NCBI GenBank assembly: GCA_020634515.1
Contig: JACKBL010000001.1
Span: forward strand, 992,001 to 1,056,000
Direction: 5' to 3'
Source of the DNA: Ardenticatenales bacterium
Lineage (GTDB): Bacteria; Chloroflexota; Anaerolineae; Promineifilales; Promineifilaceae
Length of the DNA: 64,000 bases
Below are positions 1 through 8,536 of the stretch, piece after piece. The notes below the pieces were generated by a model. The model was given only the letters and a program-made list of their open reading frames with translations. It was not told the origin of the DNA and did no database searches. The stretch's first letter is position 1. Every line of letters starts with the position of its first letter. The position numbers and the translations under genes were made by a program.

Positions 1-552
1 TTCCTGGCTTTGCTGCTCATCCTGTTGGGCAGCAAAATAGCCCACGCGCATGGCGGTGGCGCGCTGCAACTTTCCAACGCCCCCGCCGGTCCCTACCTCG
101 TCTCTGTCTGGACGCAGACGGATGTGCTGCGCGTTGGGCGTTTGCACGTGACGGTGGCGGTTTCCCAGCCCGCCGCTGACGACCCCACGCAGGCTGGGGA
201 GCCGGTGTTGGATGCGTCGGTGCGGGTGGTGGCAATGCCGGCATCTGGTGGACCGGCCATCGCAAGTGAAGCGACAACAGGCGTCTCGCTGAACAAACTG
301 TACTATGAAACGGATTTTGATCTGCCCGCGGCAGGTGTCTGGCAGTTTCGTTTTGAGGTGGAAGGCCCGGCAGGTAGTGGCATGGCTACCTTTGCCGCGG
401 ACGTGCTGCCCGCCGCGAATGTCGGCTGGCCTGTTTTCGCGGCAGTTGCCGTGGTTTTGGCGCTGGCTGCCTGGCTGGCGCAAAGCCGCGCCCGTGCGGG
501 CGGTCGAACCCGTTCCGCGCCCCGGCGTCCTGGTCAGGCGGGACATAGCTGA
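1..552 (+). CDS. YtkA/FixH-like membrane-anchored protein, 5' partial
   Basis: The reading frame is open to the window edge, so the start codon is probably upstream; a TTG at 10 is the first possible start inside the window. What remains is a hydrophobic segment ending near AHA-HGGG (a likely signal peptide end), an extracytoplasmic beta-rich domain of about 120 residues, and a C-terminal membrane helix (about residues 137-157) followed by a basic tail. The domain resembles YtkA/FixH-like modules, which often sit beside cytochrome c oxidase assembly genes. That fits the SURF1 gene starting 26 bp downstream on the same strand. A TGCCGGCA copy lies in the middle of the domain. The family call rests on overall pattern and context, not on a catalytic motif. 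Confidence 0.6.
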   Translation, partial: FLALLLILLGSKIAHAHGGGALQLSNAPAGPYLVSVWTQTDVLRVGRLHVTVAVSQPAADDPTQAGEPVLDASVRVVAMPASGGPAIASEATTGVSLNKLYYETDFDLPAAGVWQFRFEVEGPAGSGMATFAADVLPAANVGWPVFAAVAVVLALAAWLAQSRARAGGRTRSAPRRPGQAGHS

Positions 553-578
553 CCGGCTACGCATGACTCGGTGAGGTC

Positions 579-1358
579 ATGAAACGTGCTCTTTTTTCGC
601 TATCGCCTCTGTTGAGTCGTCGCTGGTGGTGGACGACATTATTGGTCATTGCCGGCATAATCCTGCTGGCGTGGTTGGGTTTCTGGCAGCTTGACCGCCT
701 GGAGCAACGCCGCGCCGACAACGTGCTGATTGAGGCGCAACTGAGCGCGCCGCCGTTGGACCTGAACACCACGCCACCCACGGAAGCGGAACATGGCGCG
801 CGCTACCGCGAAGTGGTTGTGACGGGGACGTTGGACATTTCGCGGCAGGTGTTTCTGGTGCAGCAGCGTTATAACGAACGTCTCGGTCAACATTTGATCG
901 CGCCTCTGCAAATTGCCGGCACAAACCAGGCCGTCCTCATTGATCGCGGTTGGATTCCCGGCGGCGACGACAACAGTCCCGAATGGCCTGATTTCCCCGT
1001 TTCTGGCGAAGTTGTCATCAAAGGATTCATCCAGCCAACCGAAACCCTTTCTGGACAACGAGACGCTTCTTTACCTTCCCCCGATAATCCGCAAAAAGAG
1101 TGGTTCCGCGTGGATGTTGAGGCCATCCAGGCCCAGGTTCCCTACGCCTTGCTCCCCTTCTACATCCTACAAGCCCCCGAAACCAACAATAATCTGGTCA
1201 TCGAGGACCTTCCATATCGCATTGCCCCGGAGATTGATCTCTCGGATGGTCCTCACCTCAGCTATGCCCTGCAATGGTTCACCTTTTCCCTCATGCTGGG
1301 CTTCGGCTACATCTACTTTGTTAACAAAGAATCCGCCGCGGGACCGCGCAAGCATTAA
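579..1358 (+). CDS. SURF1 family cytochrome oxidase assembly protein
   Basis: A 259-residue protein with the SURF1 plan: an N-terminal membrane helix (about residues 16-35) running into the family signature LGFWQLDRLEQRR, a periplasm-facing middle domain, and a second helix near the C-terminus (about residues 228-247). Known SURF1 proteins help insert heme a into subunit I of aa3-type cytochrome c oxidase. Length is normal for a bacterial SURF1. It follows the YtkA/FixH-like gene by 26 bp and is probably in the same operon, with the oxidase genes expected upstream of the window. TGCCGGCA occurs at 650 (within the first helix) and at 914. Confidence 0.93.
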   Translation: MKRALFSLSPLLSRRWWWTTLLVIAGIILLAWLGFWQLDRLEQRRADNVLIEAQLSAPPLDLNTTPPTEAEHGARYREVVVTGTLDISRQVFLVQQRYNERLGQHLIAPLQIAGTNQAVLIDRGWIPGGDDNSPEWPDFPVSGEVVIKGFIQPTETLSGQRDASLPSPDNPQKEWFRVDVEAIQAQVPYALLPFYILQAPETNNNLVIEDLPYRIAPEIDLSDGPHLSYALQWFTFSLMLGFGYIYFVNKESAAGPRKH

Positions 1359-1420
1359 AAAGCGGCAGATAACGTTTACCTACACCTGTCAGATTTGCTT
1401 AAGAGGCAGCCCTGTCAACA

Positions 1421-1443
1421 AAACCTGGCAGGTCTTGCTCAAG
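1421..1443 (+). repeat. Dispersed short repeat, ACCTGRCMGGTCTTGCT type
   Basis: AAACCTGGCAGGTCTTGCTC lies between SURF1 and the cyclase gene. Related copies lie at 31173-31196 and 56501-56520, all intergenic. This is a degenerate dispersed intergenic repeat of unknown function. Confidence 0.5.
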
Positions 1444-1538
1444 TAGCCGTAGTCACGGCGGATGCGTGCGTCTATTTCGCCCCGGTCGTCTACCCATGAA
1501 CGCGGAAACCCCAGAAGAACGGGACTTTGTTGTGGCGC

Positions 1539-3290
1539 ATGGAGGCCAATTTGCCTGATCTCTCCCCCGAATCGTCCACGCCCGCCGCGGAAACATGGCC
1601 CGGCCTGCTGGATGAGCTGGGCGCGGCCCTGGAGCAGCAGCGCCAGTTGCTCAAAACGCACCGCGCGCTGGCCTGGATACCCGGCAACACCGCTCTCATT
1701 CGTCTTTATGCGCGTCTGCGCCAGGTTGTCGTGGCGCTGGATGAGGAGCGGCAACTGCGCCAGGAGGAGGTGAACCAGCTTCGTCGCCTGCAAGAGATCA
1801 GCAGCGTCATCAACTCATCGCTGGACATTGCCGAAGTCCTCAACCTGGTGATGGACAGCATTGTCAGCCTGCTCAACGCCGAACGCGCCTTGCTCATGCT
1901 CCGTGACGATGAGACCGGCCGGCTGGAAGTGCAGGTAGCCCGCAACATCAATCGGGAAACGATAGAACAGGCCACTTTCGACATCAGCCGCAGCATTGTC
2001 AACGCCGTTTTTGACACCGGCGTGTCCGTCGTCACGACCAATGCCAGTTCCGACCCCCGCTTTTCGCTGCAAGAGAGCATCATCAACTTTAGTTTGCGCT
2101 CCATCCTTTGCGTGCCCCTGCGCATCAAAGAGGTGACGTTTGGTGTGATCTACGCCGACAGTCGCGCCATCACCAATGTTTTCGTGGAGGCGGACCGCAA
2201 TCTGCTGGCTGCTTTCGCCAACCAGGCTGCCAGTGTGATTGAAAACGCGCGCCTTTTTCGCCAGATAAGTGATCAACTCGCCGACATCACGGCGATGAAG
2301 TTTCTCATGGATGACGTATTTGCCTCCATTGCCAGCGGGGTGATCACTATTGACATGGCGGACCGGATCTCGCTTTTCAACCATGCCGCCGAACGAATGC
2401 TGGGCATCTCCCCGCATCAAGTCCTGAACCACCCCTACCACGAGGCCCTGGCGAGCATCGGGCATGTCGTGGCGGTGATGGTGGACCAGGTCAAGCGGCA
2501 CGGCGGCACGCGCTACGCGGAAATAGAGAAGGCATCCTCTCATGGCGGGGGCAAAACTTCGCTGGTGCTGAACTGCTCACCCCTGCGGGATGCGCGGCAG
2601 GAGACATTGGGGGTGGTGATTGTGCTGGACGACGTCACGGAGAAGAAGCGACTGGAGGGTGTGCGCCGCTATCTGCCCCCCGGTCTGGTGGATCGCGTAC
2701 ATGACCTGACGGCGGCGCAGCGCCCACAACGGCAAACGTTGAGTATTATGTTTGCCGACGTGCGCGGGTTCAGCGCGTTTGGCGAGTGGCTGCCGCCGGA
2801 GCAGTTGGTGGAGATCATCAACGGCTATTTTACGGTGGCGGCGCGTGCGCTGCACGCATACGAGGGCGTGATTGACAAGTTTTTGGGCGATGCCGTGATG
2901 GTTTTATTTAACACACCGCTGAATCCGCAGGCCAACCACGCGGAAAGGGCGGTCCGGGCGGCGCTGGCTATGCAGGAGGCGCTGACGGCCTATCATGCGC
3001 GTATTCCTGAGGCGCATCGGCTGCATTTTGGTATTGGCATTCACACCGGCGAGGCGGTGGTGGGGAATGTAGGGGGCGATTTCCGCCAGGATTACACGGC
3101 GATTGGGGACGCGGTGAACCTGGCAAAGCGGCTGCAAGAGCTGGCGCAGCCGGGGCAGGTGCTGATTTCTAGCCAGGTGTATGCGCTGGTGCGTGCGTGG
3201 GCGGCGGTGGAGGCGCTGCCGCCGGTGCAGGTGAAGGGGCGGCGATCCGTGGAACAAATTTATGCGCTGCGGCGGGGTGCGTTGTCGTAG
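1539..3290 (+). CDS. GAF-PAS-class III adenylate cyclase
   Basis: A 583-residue soluble signalling protein. A short coiled region (rich in Glu/Gln/Arg, about residues 60-105) leads into a GAF domain (about 110-245), a PAS domain (about 258-375) and a C-terminal class III nucleotide cyclase (about 400-575). In the cyclase the two metal-binding Asp residues are visible in FADVRG and KFLGDAVM. The Lys of IDKFLGD and the Asp of DYTAIGD are the usual ATP-selecting pair, and the Asn and Arg of DAVNLAKRL are the transition-state residues. It should therefore be an active adenylate cyclase controlled by small-molecule or redox input to GAF/PAS. I chose the ATG at 1539; an in-frame TTG at 1527 is the alternative. 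No membrane segment is visible. Confidence 0.92.
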   Translation: MEANLPDLSPESSTPAAETWPGLLDELGAALEQQRQLLKTHRALAWIPGNTALIRLYARLRQVVVALDEERQLRQEEVNQLRRLQEISSVINSSLDIAEVLNLVMDSIVSLLNAERALLMLRDDETGRLEVQVARNINRETIEQATFDISRSIVNAVFDTGVSVVTTNASSDPRFSLQESIINFSLRSILCVPLRIKEVTFGVIYADSRAITNVFVEADRNLLAAFANQAASVIENARLFRQISDQLADITAMKFLMDDVFASIASGVITIDMADRISLFNHAAERMLGISPHQVLNHPYHEALASIGHVVAVMVDQVKRHGGTRYAEIEKASSHGGGKTSLVLNCSPLRDARQETLGVVIVLDDVTEKKRLEGVRRYLPPGLVDRVHDLTAAQRPQRQTLSIMFADVRGFSAFGEWLPPEQLVEIINGYFTVAARALHAYEGVIDKFLGDAVMVLFNTPLNPQANHAERAVRAALAMQEALTAYHARIPEAHRLHFGIGIHTGEAVVGNVGGDFRQDYTAIGDAVNLAKRLQELAQPGQVLISSQVYALVRAWAAVEALPPVQVKGRRSVEQIYALRRGALS

Positions 3291-3334
3291 GAACTTCAAC
3301 GAGCCAGATGACGTGCAAAACTTCTTTGAGAATA

Positions 3335-3362
3335 GTGGTCAGTGGATAGTGGGCAGTGGTCA
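3335..3362. repeat. 7-bp tandem repeat, four units
   Basis: Units GTGGTCA, GTGGATA, GTGGGCA and GTGGTCA follow one another exactly. This belongs to a family of degenerate heptamer arrays also seen near 41506, 45255, 47781 and 63613. Confidence 0.75.
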
Positions 3363-3587
3363 GAAGCACATTTCAACTATCATCAAGATGGATCTGCGTC
3401 ATCCATGACATCATGATGACTGGAGTTGGGGGAATTACACATATGGTGATCGGAGTCGAGGCTTCAGCCGGGTCAACCCCCATATGTGGACCGATTGAAG
3501 CCGCCATTCCATAAACGCCAGAGTCCAGACGATTATTTTCATCCATCGTAGTGCGCCTCGCTCATGGGGAACGCCTGTGAAAATGTA

Positions 3588-3633
3588 GGGCGATTTTCTA
3601 AATCGCCCGCCCGATTTGGAAAATCGGGCTACG
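3588..3633. repeat. Double-hairpin dispersed repeat, copy 1
   Basis: Two adjacent hairpins: GGGCGATTT/AAATCGCCC (3588-3596 and 3600-3608, 3-nt loop), then GCCCGATTT/AAATCGGGC (3609-3617 and 3621-3629, 3-nt loop). An almost identical copy lies at 56441-56486. It could form a tight double stem in RNA on either strand. It resembles REP/BIME-like elements in form; its function is unknown. Confidence 0.8.
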
Positions 3634-3790
3634 ACGGCCTATCATTTTCATTCATGGTGGGGAAAGCTTGTGAAAAAAGGTGGGGCGAGCATCCTGTTCG
3701 ATTGTCCGAACAAGATGTTCGGACTACTTTTTGTTTGCCGCACTTTGGGGGAACTTCTGGTAGACCTGCAAGGCCCGTACAGCTCTTGTT

Positions 3791-6163
3791 TCAGGGTTGG
3801 ACGAGGATGCTGCCGAGGATGAGGCGGTCGCCGATGAGGTTGCCGGCATTATCCGCCATATGCAGTCGTCGTCCACTGGTCATCTCGTACAGACCCACTT
3901 CGATGTAGTAAGTGCCTGCCGGCATTTCCGCCGGAATTCGCAGCCGATAAGGGTCAAGCAGCCGCTGCCCCGGCAGCCATTTGGGAATCCACAAATAAGT
4001 CGGAGCCGCCCCCCCCAGCGGCGTATAATCTAACGTCGCCAGCGGACGATCCGCCCCATCAATCAGATGCACAAAAACCGTGTAACTCTCCTCCGCCGGG
4101 GCCAGGCACGCCCACTCTAACGTCAGATGCACCACGTCGCCGGGCCGCGCCGTCAGCGGCTCCGTCCACACCGCCCCCCGTCCCGCCAGCCCACGCCGCG
4201 CCCTGGCCGAAACCAGCCCCACCCGCTGCCGGAAATTCGCCAACAACCCCGCCGTGCTTACGGGGGGCGATTGGGCCGCCACCGAGAGCTGCCCCAACGC
4301 CGCCGCCGGTCCGCTGCGGTTGGCGCTCAGGTTGCGCAGCGCCACGGACACCGCATAGTCGCCCGCCGCCAGATCATGGGGCAGCGCGAAATCGAACCGC
4401 TCCACAACCACTTCTCCCGCCTGCCACAGCGGCGAAATCAGGTGGCTGTCCGTGGTGAAGGTGTACGTCAGGTGGCCCACGCGCAGCACGGGCACGAAAT
4501 AATCCGTGGGGGTGATGGGCGCGCGCAGCGCCAGCGTCAGCGGCACGTAATCGCCCGCCGTCACGTTTCGCTGTGGCAGATCGTAGCCCACGACCGCCGC
4601 CACGTCCTCATTGTCCGGCAGCGGCGTCAAGTTCGCGGGGACATCCCGCGCCCCCGGCTCCACCACCTGATAGAACGGTCCCACGGGGCGTAGCCGAAAG
4701 CCCGCGTCCACGATCTCGCGGCGGTAGCCGCTGAGGTACACGGGACCTCCCGACAAATAGTCAAACACGCTTTCCAACCAGGGGCGCGCCGTGGAGACGA
4801 ATTCCGGGCGCACGTCGGCGGGATCGGGCCATCTATGGGCCACAAACTGGCTGTACCACAGCGGCGTCATGTGTTCCCAATCGTTGAGCAGGACGGCGCG
4901 CGCCCCCGTGCCCGCGAACTGGTCAAACACCGCCTGTACGTAGGCGTCCCCGTCGTTGTAATTCGCCAGCGAAATACGGGAGAAATTGCGCGCGATTTGT
5001 AGCGCCGGTCCCAGCAGCAGCAGTGCGCCGGCCAGTAGCAGCAGCGGGCGGGCCTGCGGGAAGTGGACGCGGGCCTGAATGAGGCGCAGTAAGGCCAGCA
5101 GGCCAATGCCGCCGCACAGCCCCACGATGAGGAATGGCCCCAACAGGTAGGCCATCACGTCCTGCACGGTGTTGATGACGAACAGGTAATCGGCGACGAA
5201 GGCCAGACCGTAGAGCAGCAGCAGCGGCCAACGCGCCCGCCGCCGCGCCAGCCAGGCCACGCCCAACGCGACCAGGGTGATCATGGGCAGCCCGTATTGC
5301 AGCCGCAGCAGGCTCCAGAACACCAGCGCCCGATCGGGTTGGTCCGCCAGGCCGAAGTGAAACAGGTTGACGCGCAGGCCACGCGCCAGGACGACGTTGA
5401 GGAAGCCGTCAAGCGTGTTCAGGTCGTGGGGTCCGAAAATGGGTTGCATGGGGCTACGGATGGGGAAGTAGAGCCAGATGCTCAGGCCCAGCAGTGCCGC
5501 GCCGACCATTGCCAGTAGGGTGCGCCATTCGCGCCAGATGCGCGGGTGGGTGTAGAGGATGAAGAGGGCGTAGGCGGGGAAGGCGAAGACGGTTAAGGGG
5601 TGGTGGGTGACGCCCATGCCGGCATTTAACGCAAACGCCACCAGGTAACGATCCCCGCCGCCCGCCCACCAGCGCGTGAGCAAGAGTAGATTGACGGCCA
5701 GGAAGGCGGCGGTGATGATGTGGGGATTGGCGTGAATGGCGTGCTGCCAGAAGTCCGCGCCTACGCCCACGCTGAGGGCGGCCAGGAGCGCGGCGGCGGG
5801 CGGCCAGTAGCGGGAAATGTGCGTGGGTTGGGGGAGGTATTTGCCGGCAATAGCCGTGACCGTTCCGTAGACGCCGGCGGCGGCGACCGTGGCTGCTGTG
5901 GCCGAGAGCAGGTGCATGCGCCAGGGGATGTCGCCCAGTGGGATCAGGCTTTGGAACAATTTGCCGGCAAGGGTGATAAAGGCATAACCGGGGGGATGGG
6001 CGATGCCCAGCAGATTGGCGACGAAAGTATACTCAGTGGGGTCGCCCAGCACCAGCCCGCGCGCCAGCGTGAGCAGATAGAGCAGCGGCAGGAGCAGGAG
6101 GAGGAGCAGCAGGGGGGAAACCAGGGATAAAGATTCCTTGACACGAATGGCGCGACTTTTCAC
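3791..6163 (-). CDS. DUF2723 polytopic membrane protein (TMEM260-like)
   Basis: A 790-residue protein with about ten or more hydrophobic helices in the first 440 residues, then soluble beta-rich domains to the end. After the first helix it has the DUF2723 signature: an acidic DPTEYTF loop followed by LGIAHPPGYAF. This family is distantly related to lipid-linked-sugar mannosyltransferases (GT-C fold; eukaryotic TMEM260), so a role in extracytoplasmic glycosyl transfer is likely but inferred. The start is GTG at 6163 with AAAGGAAAT just upstream. That GTG overlaps the TGA of the preceding glycosyltransferase gene (GTGA), which suggests translational coupling. A longer paralogue lies at 56584-59532. 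Confidence 0.85.
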   Translation of the reverse strand: MKSRAIRVKESLSLVSPLLLLLLLLPLLYLLTLARGLVLGDPTEYTFVANLLGIAHPPGYAFITLAGKLFQSLIPLGDIPWRMHLLSATAATVAAAGVYGTVTAIAGKYLPQPTHISRYWPPAAALLAALSVGVGADFWQHAIHANPHIITAAFLAVNLLLLTRWWAGGGDRYLVAFALNAGMGVTHHPLTVFAFPAYALFILYTHPRIWREWRTLLAMVGAALLGLSIWLYFPIRSPMQPIFGPHDLNTLDGFLNVVLARGLRVNLFHFGLADQPDRALVFWSLLRLQYGLPMITLVALGVAWLARRRARWPLLLLYGLAFVADYLFVINTVQDVMAYLLGPFLIVGLCGGIGLLALLRLIQARVHFPQARPLLLLAGALLLLGPALQIARNFSRISLANYNDGDAYVQAVFDQFAGTGARAVLLNDWEHMTPLWYSQFVAHRWPDPADVRPEFVSTARPWLESVFDYLSGGPVYLSGYRREIVDAGFRLRPVGPFYQVVEPGARDVPANLTPLPDNEDVAAVVGYDLPQRNVTAGDYVPLTLALRAPITPTDYFVPVLRVGHLTYTFTTDSHLISPLWQAGEVVVERFDFALPHDLAAGDYAVSVALRNLSANRSGPAAALGQLSVAAQSPPVSTAGLLANFRQRVGLVSARARRGLAGRGAVWTEPLTARPGDVVHLTLEWACLAPAEESYTVFVHLIDGADRPLATLDYTPLGGAAPTYLWIPKWLPGQRLLDPYRLRIPAEMPAGTYYIEVGLYEMTSGRRLHMADNAGNLIGDRLILGSILVQP

Positions 6164-7302
6164 GAATTTCCTTTGCTCGTGTTATGCGATAGGAGTTGCT
6201 CGTAGATGGCGGACGTTTCTTTTGCTGCCTGGCGCCAACTGAACTGCCGGGCCTGGAGCAACCCTGCCTGGCGGCGATGCTCGTATTCGCCGCGGTCGGT
6301 GAGGAGGCGATGGATGACGTCGGCCATCTCGGCCACGTTGACGGGGTCAAAGTAGGCGGCGGCCTCGCCCCCCACTTCCGGGTGGCTGCTGCTCCGGCTG
6401 GCGGCCACCACCTGCCCGCAGGCCATATGCTCCAAAATGGGCAGGCCAAAGCCTTCGTAGAGGCTGGGCTGCACGGCCAGGCTGGCGGCGGCGATGATCG
6501 CGGGCAGGTCTTCGTCGGGAACCCAGCCCAGGGGTTTGACCACGTCGCCCAGGCCATCGGCGGCGATTTGGGCGAAGAAGGCGTCGTAGAGCCAGCCTTT
6601 GCTGCCGGCCAGGAGCAAATGTAAGTGGGGAAAGTCGCGCCGCAGCAGTTTGAATGCGTCCAGCAGCCGGTTCAGGTTCTTGCGCGGCTCAATGGTGGAC
6701 AGGTGCAATAGGAAATGGTCGGGCAGACCGTAATCGCGCTGCACCTGGTCCAGTTTGGCGGCGGATGGGGGGCGAAAATGGTCGGCGGCGGCCTCATAGA
6801 CGACATGAATTTTAGCCGGATCGAGGCCGTAGGCGGCGACGACATCCCGCTTGCTGGCCTCTGAAACGGCGATGATGGCCGTGGCGCGGCGGCAGTAGAG
6901 GGGCATGGCCAGGTTGAGATACCAGTAGTTGAGTTTTTTGTGGTAGGCGGGGAAGAGCTTGTAGATGAGGTCGTGGACGGTGAGGACGGTGGGGACGCCG
7001 CGCAGGGGGAGGAGGAGGTGTTCGGTGCTGTGGAAGAGGTCCGCGCCGGGCACGAGGCGGTTAAAGGGGACGCGCCCTATTTGGCCCAACAGCACGGCCA
7101 TGCGCCACGGTTTGTAGCCCCATGGGACGCGCCGCCGGGGGGTGTGGCGGAATTCGGGGGGGACGCGCCCCTCTTTGCCCTGGTTGTAGAAGAGGGCGTA
7201 GCGATCCGGGTCGTGGGACAGCAGGGCGCGGGCGAGTTTTTGGCTGTAGCGCCCTAGCCCGGCGCGGCTGTGGACGGCGGCGGAGATGTCAATGTAGATC
7301 AT
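6160..7302 (-). CDS. GT4 family glycosyltransferase
   Basis: A 380-residue GT-B fold transferase. The N-terminal half begins MIYIDISAAVHSRAGLGRY, with the glycine-rich acceptor loop. The C-terminal half carries STIEPRKNLNRLL and PSLYEGFGLPILE, the nucleotide-sugar-binding EX7E region of GT4. It probably adds mannose or a similar sugar to an envelope glycan on the cytoplasmic face. The ATG at 7302 overlaps the upstream epimerase stop as ATGA and gives a normal N-terminus. The frame extends about 100 codons further upstream, but that stretch is Arg/His-rich and lies across the epimerase, so I left it out. It is coupled downstream to the DUF2723 gene. Confidence 0.92.
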   Translation of the reverse strand: MIYIDISAAVHSRAGLGRYSQKLARALLSHDPDRYALFYNQGKEGRVPPEFRHTPRRRVPWGYKPWRMAVLLGQIGRVPFNRLVPGADLFHSTEHLLLPLRGVPTVLTVHDLIYKLFPAYHKKLNYWYLNLAMPLYCRRATAIIAVSEASKRDVVAAYGLDPAKIHVVYEAAADHFRPPSAAKLDQVQRDYGLPDHFLLHLSTIEPRKNLNRLLDAFKLLRRDFPHLHLLLAGSKGWLYDAFFAQIAADGLGDVVKPLGWVPDEDLPAIIAAASLAVQPSLYEGFGLPILEHMACGQVVAASRSSSHPEVGGEAAAYFDPVNVAEMADVIHRLLTDRGEYEHRRQAGLLQARQFSWRQAAKETSAIYEQLLSHNTSKGNS

Positions 7303-8249
7303 GAATGGCTGGCCCACCAGTCCAGCGACCAGGCGACGGCTTTGTGGATGCCTTCGCGCAGGGGGGTGGTGGGATGGTAGTCGAGGAGTTGGCCGGCTTT
7401 GGTGATGTCGGCGACGTAGTGGGTGACTTCGCCGACGCGGGCGGGGGCGACGGTCATGTTGGGGGTGACGCCGAGTTCGGCGGCGATGTAGCGGGCCATG
7501 TTGACGAGGGAGTTGCCCTGCCCGTAGGCGAGGTTGATGGTGTGGTTGCTGATTTGCGCGGAGACGAGGCGTTCCAGACCGCTGGAAATGCCGGCAACGC
7601 AATCATCCACATACGTAAAATCCAGCACCTTGTCCTCGCCGTAGACCACGATAGGCTCGCCGTTTTTGATCTTGCGAATGAAGAGGGGGATCACCCGCTC
7701 CATGCGCTCCAGGTCGTTGTCATAGCGGCCATAGACGTTGCTGAAGCGGAAGACGAGGTAGCGCAGCCCGTAGCATTGGGCGTAGGAGTAGACGAGGGCC
7801 TCGCCGGCGATTTTGCTGGCGGAGTAGGGGCTTTCGGTGAAGGCGAAGTCGGCGTGGGTTTCGTCGGTGATGTAGCGGTAGATGTCGCCGTAGACTTCGC
7901 GGGAGCTGCTGAAGATGAGGGGGAGGTTGTTGTGCCGGCAAAACTCCAGCACATTATACACCATCGTGATATTCTCCAGCGCCCGGTCCGGTTGCCGCAC
8001 CAGTTGGTGGACTTTGGCGTGCGCCGCCAGATGGACCACGGCGTCCAGGCCTGGGGGGTACTCCGCCGCCCCGATTCCCTGCTCAAAATGGCGATAGGGC
8101 ACGCTCAGGTCTTGCAGCAGCGTTTCAATCTCGTTGGTCCAGGTATTGGGGCGCTTGTCCACGCCGAAAACAGTGTGTCCCTGTCGCTGCAAATGCAGAC
8201 CCAGGTTTGTGCCGATCTGGCCGCTGGAGCCGGTAATCAATATGCGCAT
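7299..8249 (-). CDS. NAD-dependent epimerase/dehydratase (extended SDR)
   Basis: A 316-residue nucleotide-sugar epimerase-like protein. It has the NAD-binding GSSGQIG at residues 7-13, VVHLAAHAKV at about 70-79, and the catalytic Tyr and Lys in SPYSASKIAGE. RFSNVYG and the VDDC region are typical of the UDP-glucose 4-epimerase/GDP-mannose dehydratase branch. The exact substrate cannot be told from sequence. The start at 8249 is preceded by AAAGGATGG. It is the first gene of a three-gene operon (epimerase, GT4, DUF2723) joined by 4-nt overlaps, so it probably supplies the donor or its precursor. The frame runs open to 8414, but without a sensible N-terminus. Confidence 0.9.
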   Translation of the reverse strand: MRILITGSSGQIGTNLGLHLQRQGHTVFGVDKRPNTWTNEIETLLQDLSVPYRHFEQGIGAAEYPPGLDAVVHLAAHAKVHQLVRQPDRALENITMVYNVLEFCRHNNLPLIFSSSREVYGDIYRYITDETHADFAFTESPYSASKIAGEALVYSYAQCYGLRYLVFRFSNVYGRYDNDLERMERVIPLFIRKIKNGEPIVVYGEDKVLDFTYVDDCVAGISSGLERLVSAQISNHTINLAYGQGNSLVNMARYIAAELGVTPNMTVAPARVGEVTHYVADITKAGQLLDYHPTTPLREGIHKAVAWSLDWWASHS

Positions 8250-8292
8250 GATCCATCCTTTGTTTTGCGGTAGCACCCTTCGCTCAGAAAAC

Positions 8293-8328
8293 GGGTTTTG
8301 AACCGCACAAGATACCGAAAAATCGCAA
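8293..8328 (+). repeat. Dispersed repeat, GGGTTTT-AACC-GATACC type
   Basis: This stretch upstream of the epimerase resembles 24491-24525 and, more loosely, 24195-24235 (blocks GGGTTTT-AACC, GATACC and AAAAATCGC/AAAACCGC). The copies therefore lie on both sides of the giant gene, in the same orientation. Confidence 0.55.
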
Positions 8329-8334
8329 CACAAA

Positions 8335-8363
8335 AGGCGGCTTGTAACTGGTACAAACCGCCT
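8335..8363. other. Hairpin in epimerase leader region
   Basis: AGGCGG (8335-8340) pairs with CCGCCT (8358-8363). An inner TTGT/ACAA stem (8342-8345, 8353-8356) encloses a 7-nt loop. It lies about 85 bp upstream of the epimerase start and could be a leader structure or the remains of a repeat. No T-tract follows. Confidence 0.5.
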
Positions 8364-8481
8364 AATGATTGAAACACAGGGTTTGTGAACAGCCCGATGA
8401 ATTCTACCACTCAACAGAGTAATAACTCAATGGCATTTCGACAAGCCGTTTATCAAGCGGCTTTGATCCGGCGGGCGATAT

Positions 8482-8515
8482 GGGGCGAGGCACGGTCTAC
8501 GGCGTGCATCGCCCC
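8482..8515 (-). terminator. GC-rich hairpin after the giant gene
   Basis: GGGGCGA (8482-8488) pairs with TCGCCCC (8509-8515), and GCACG (8490-8494) with CGTGC (8503-8507), around an 8-nt loop with one mismatch. It starts about 20 bp past the stop codon of the giant gene. There is no clear U-tract, so it may be a 3'-end stabilising hairpin or an atypical terminator. Confidence 0.6.
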
Positions 8516-8536
8516 TTTCCACCCGCGAATGTGATG

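Larger units (their letters stand above)
3291..3790. other. Intergenic region with repeats, no gene
   Basis: About 500 bp between the converging cyclase gene and the DUF2723 gene. I see no credible coding sequence. It holds a 7-bp tandem repeat (3335-3363), a double hairpin repeat (3588-3633) that recurs at 56441, and inverted copies of a GTTCGGA/TCCGAAC-type element near 3700-3720. Confidence 0.7.

Noticed and set aside
1496..1558. A 20-codon frame (MNAETPEERDFVVAHGGQFA) overlapping the cyclase start
   Set aside because: It has an ATG and sensible codons and could be a leader peptide or an old start, but it has no clear ribosome site and nothing supports translation.
7303..7602. N-terminal extension of the GT4 protein by 100 residues
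   Set aside because: The extension is Arg/His/Pro-rich and lies across the epimerase gene; the ATGA overlap at 7300-7302 gives a normal GT4 start.
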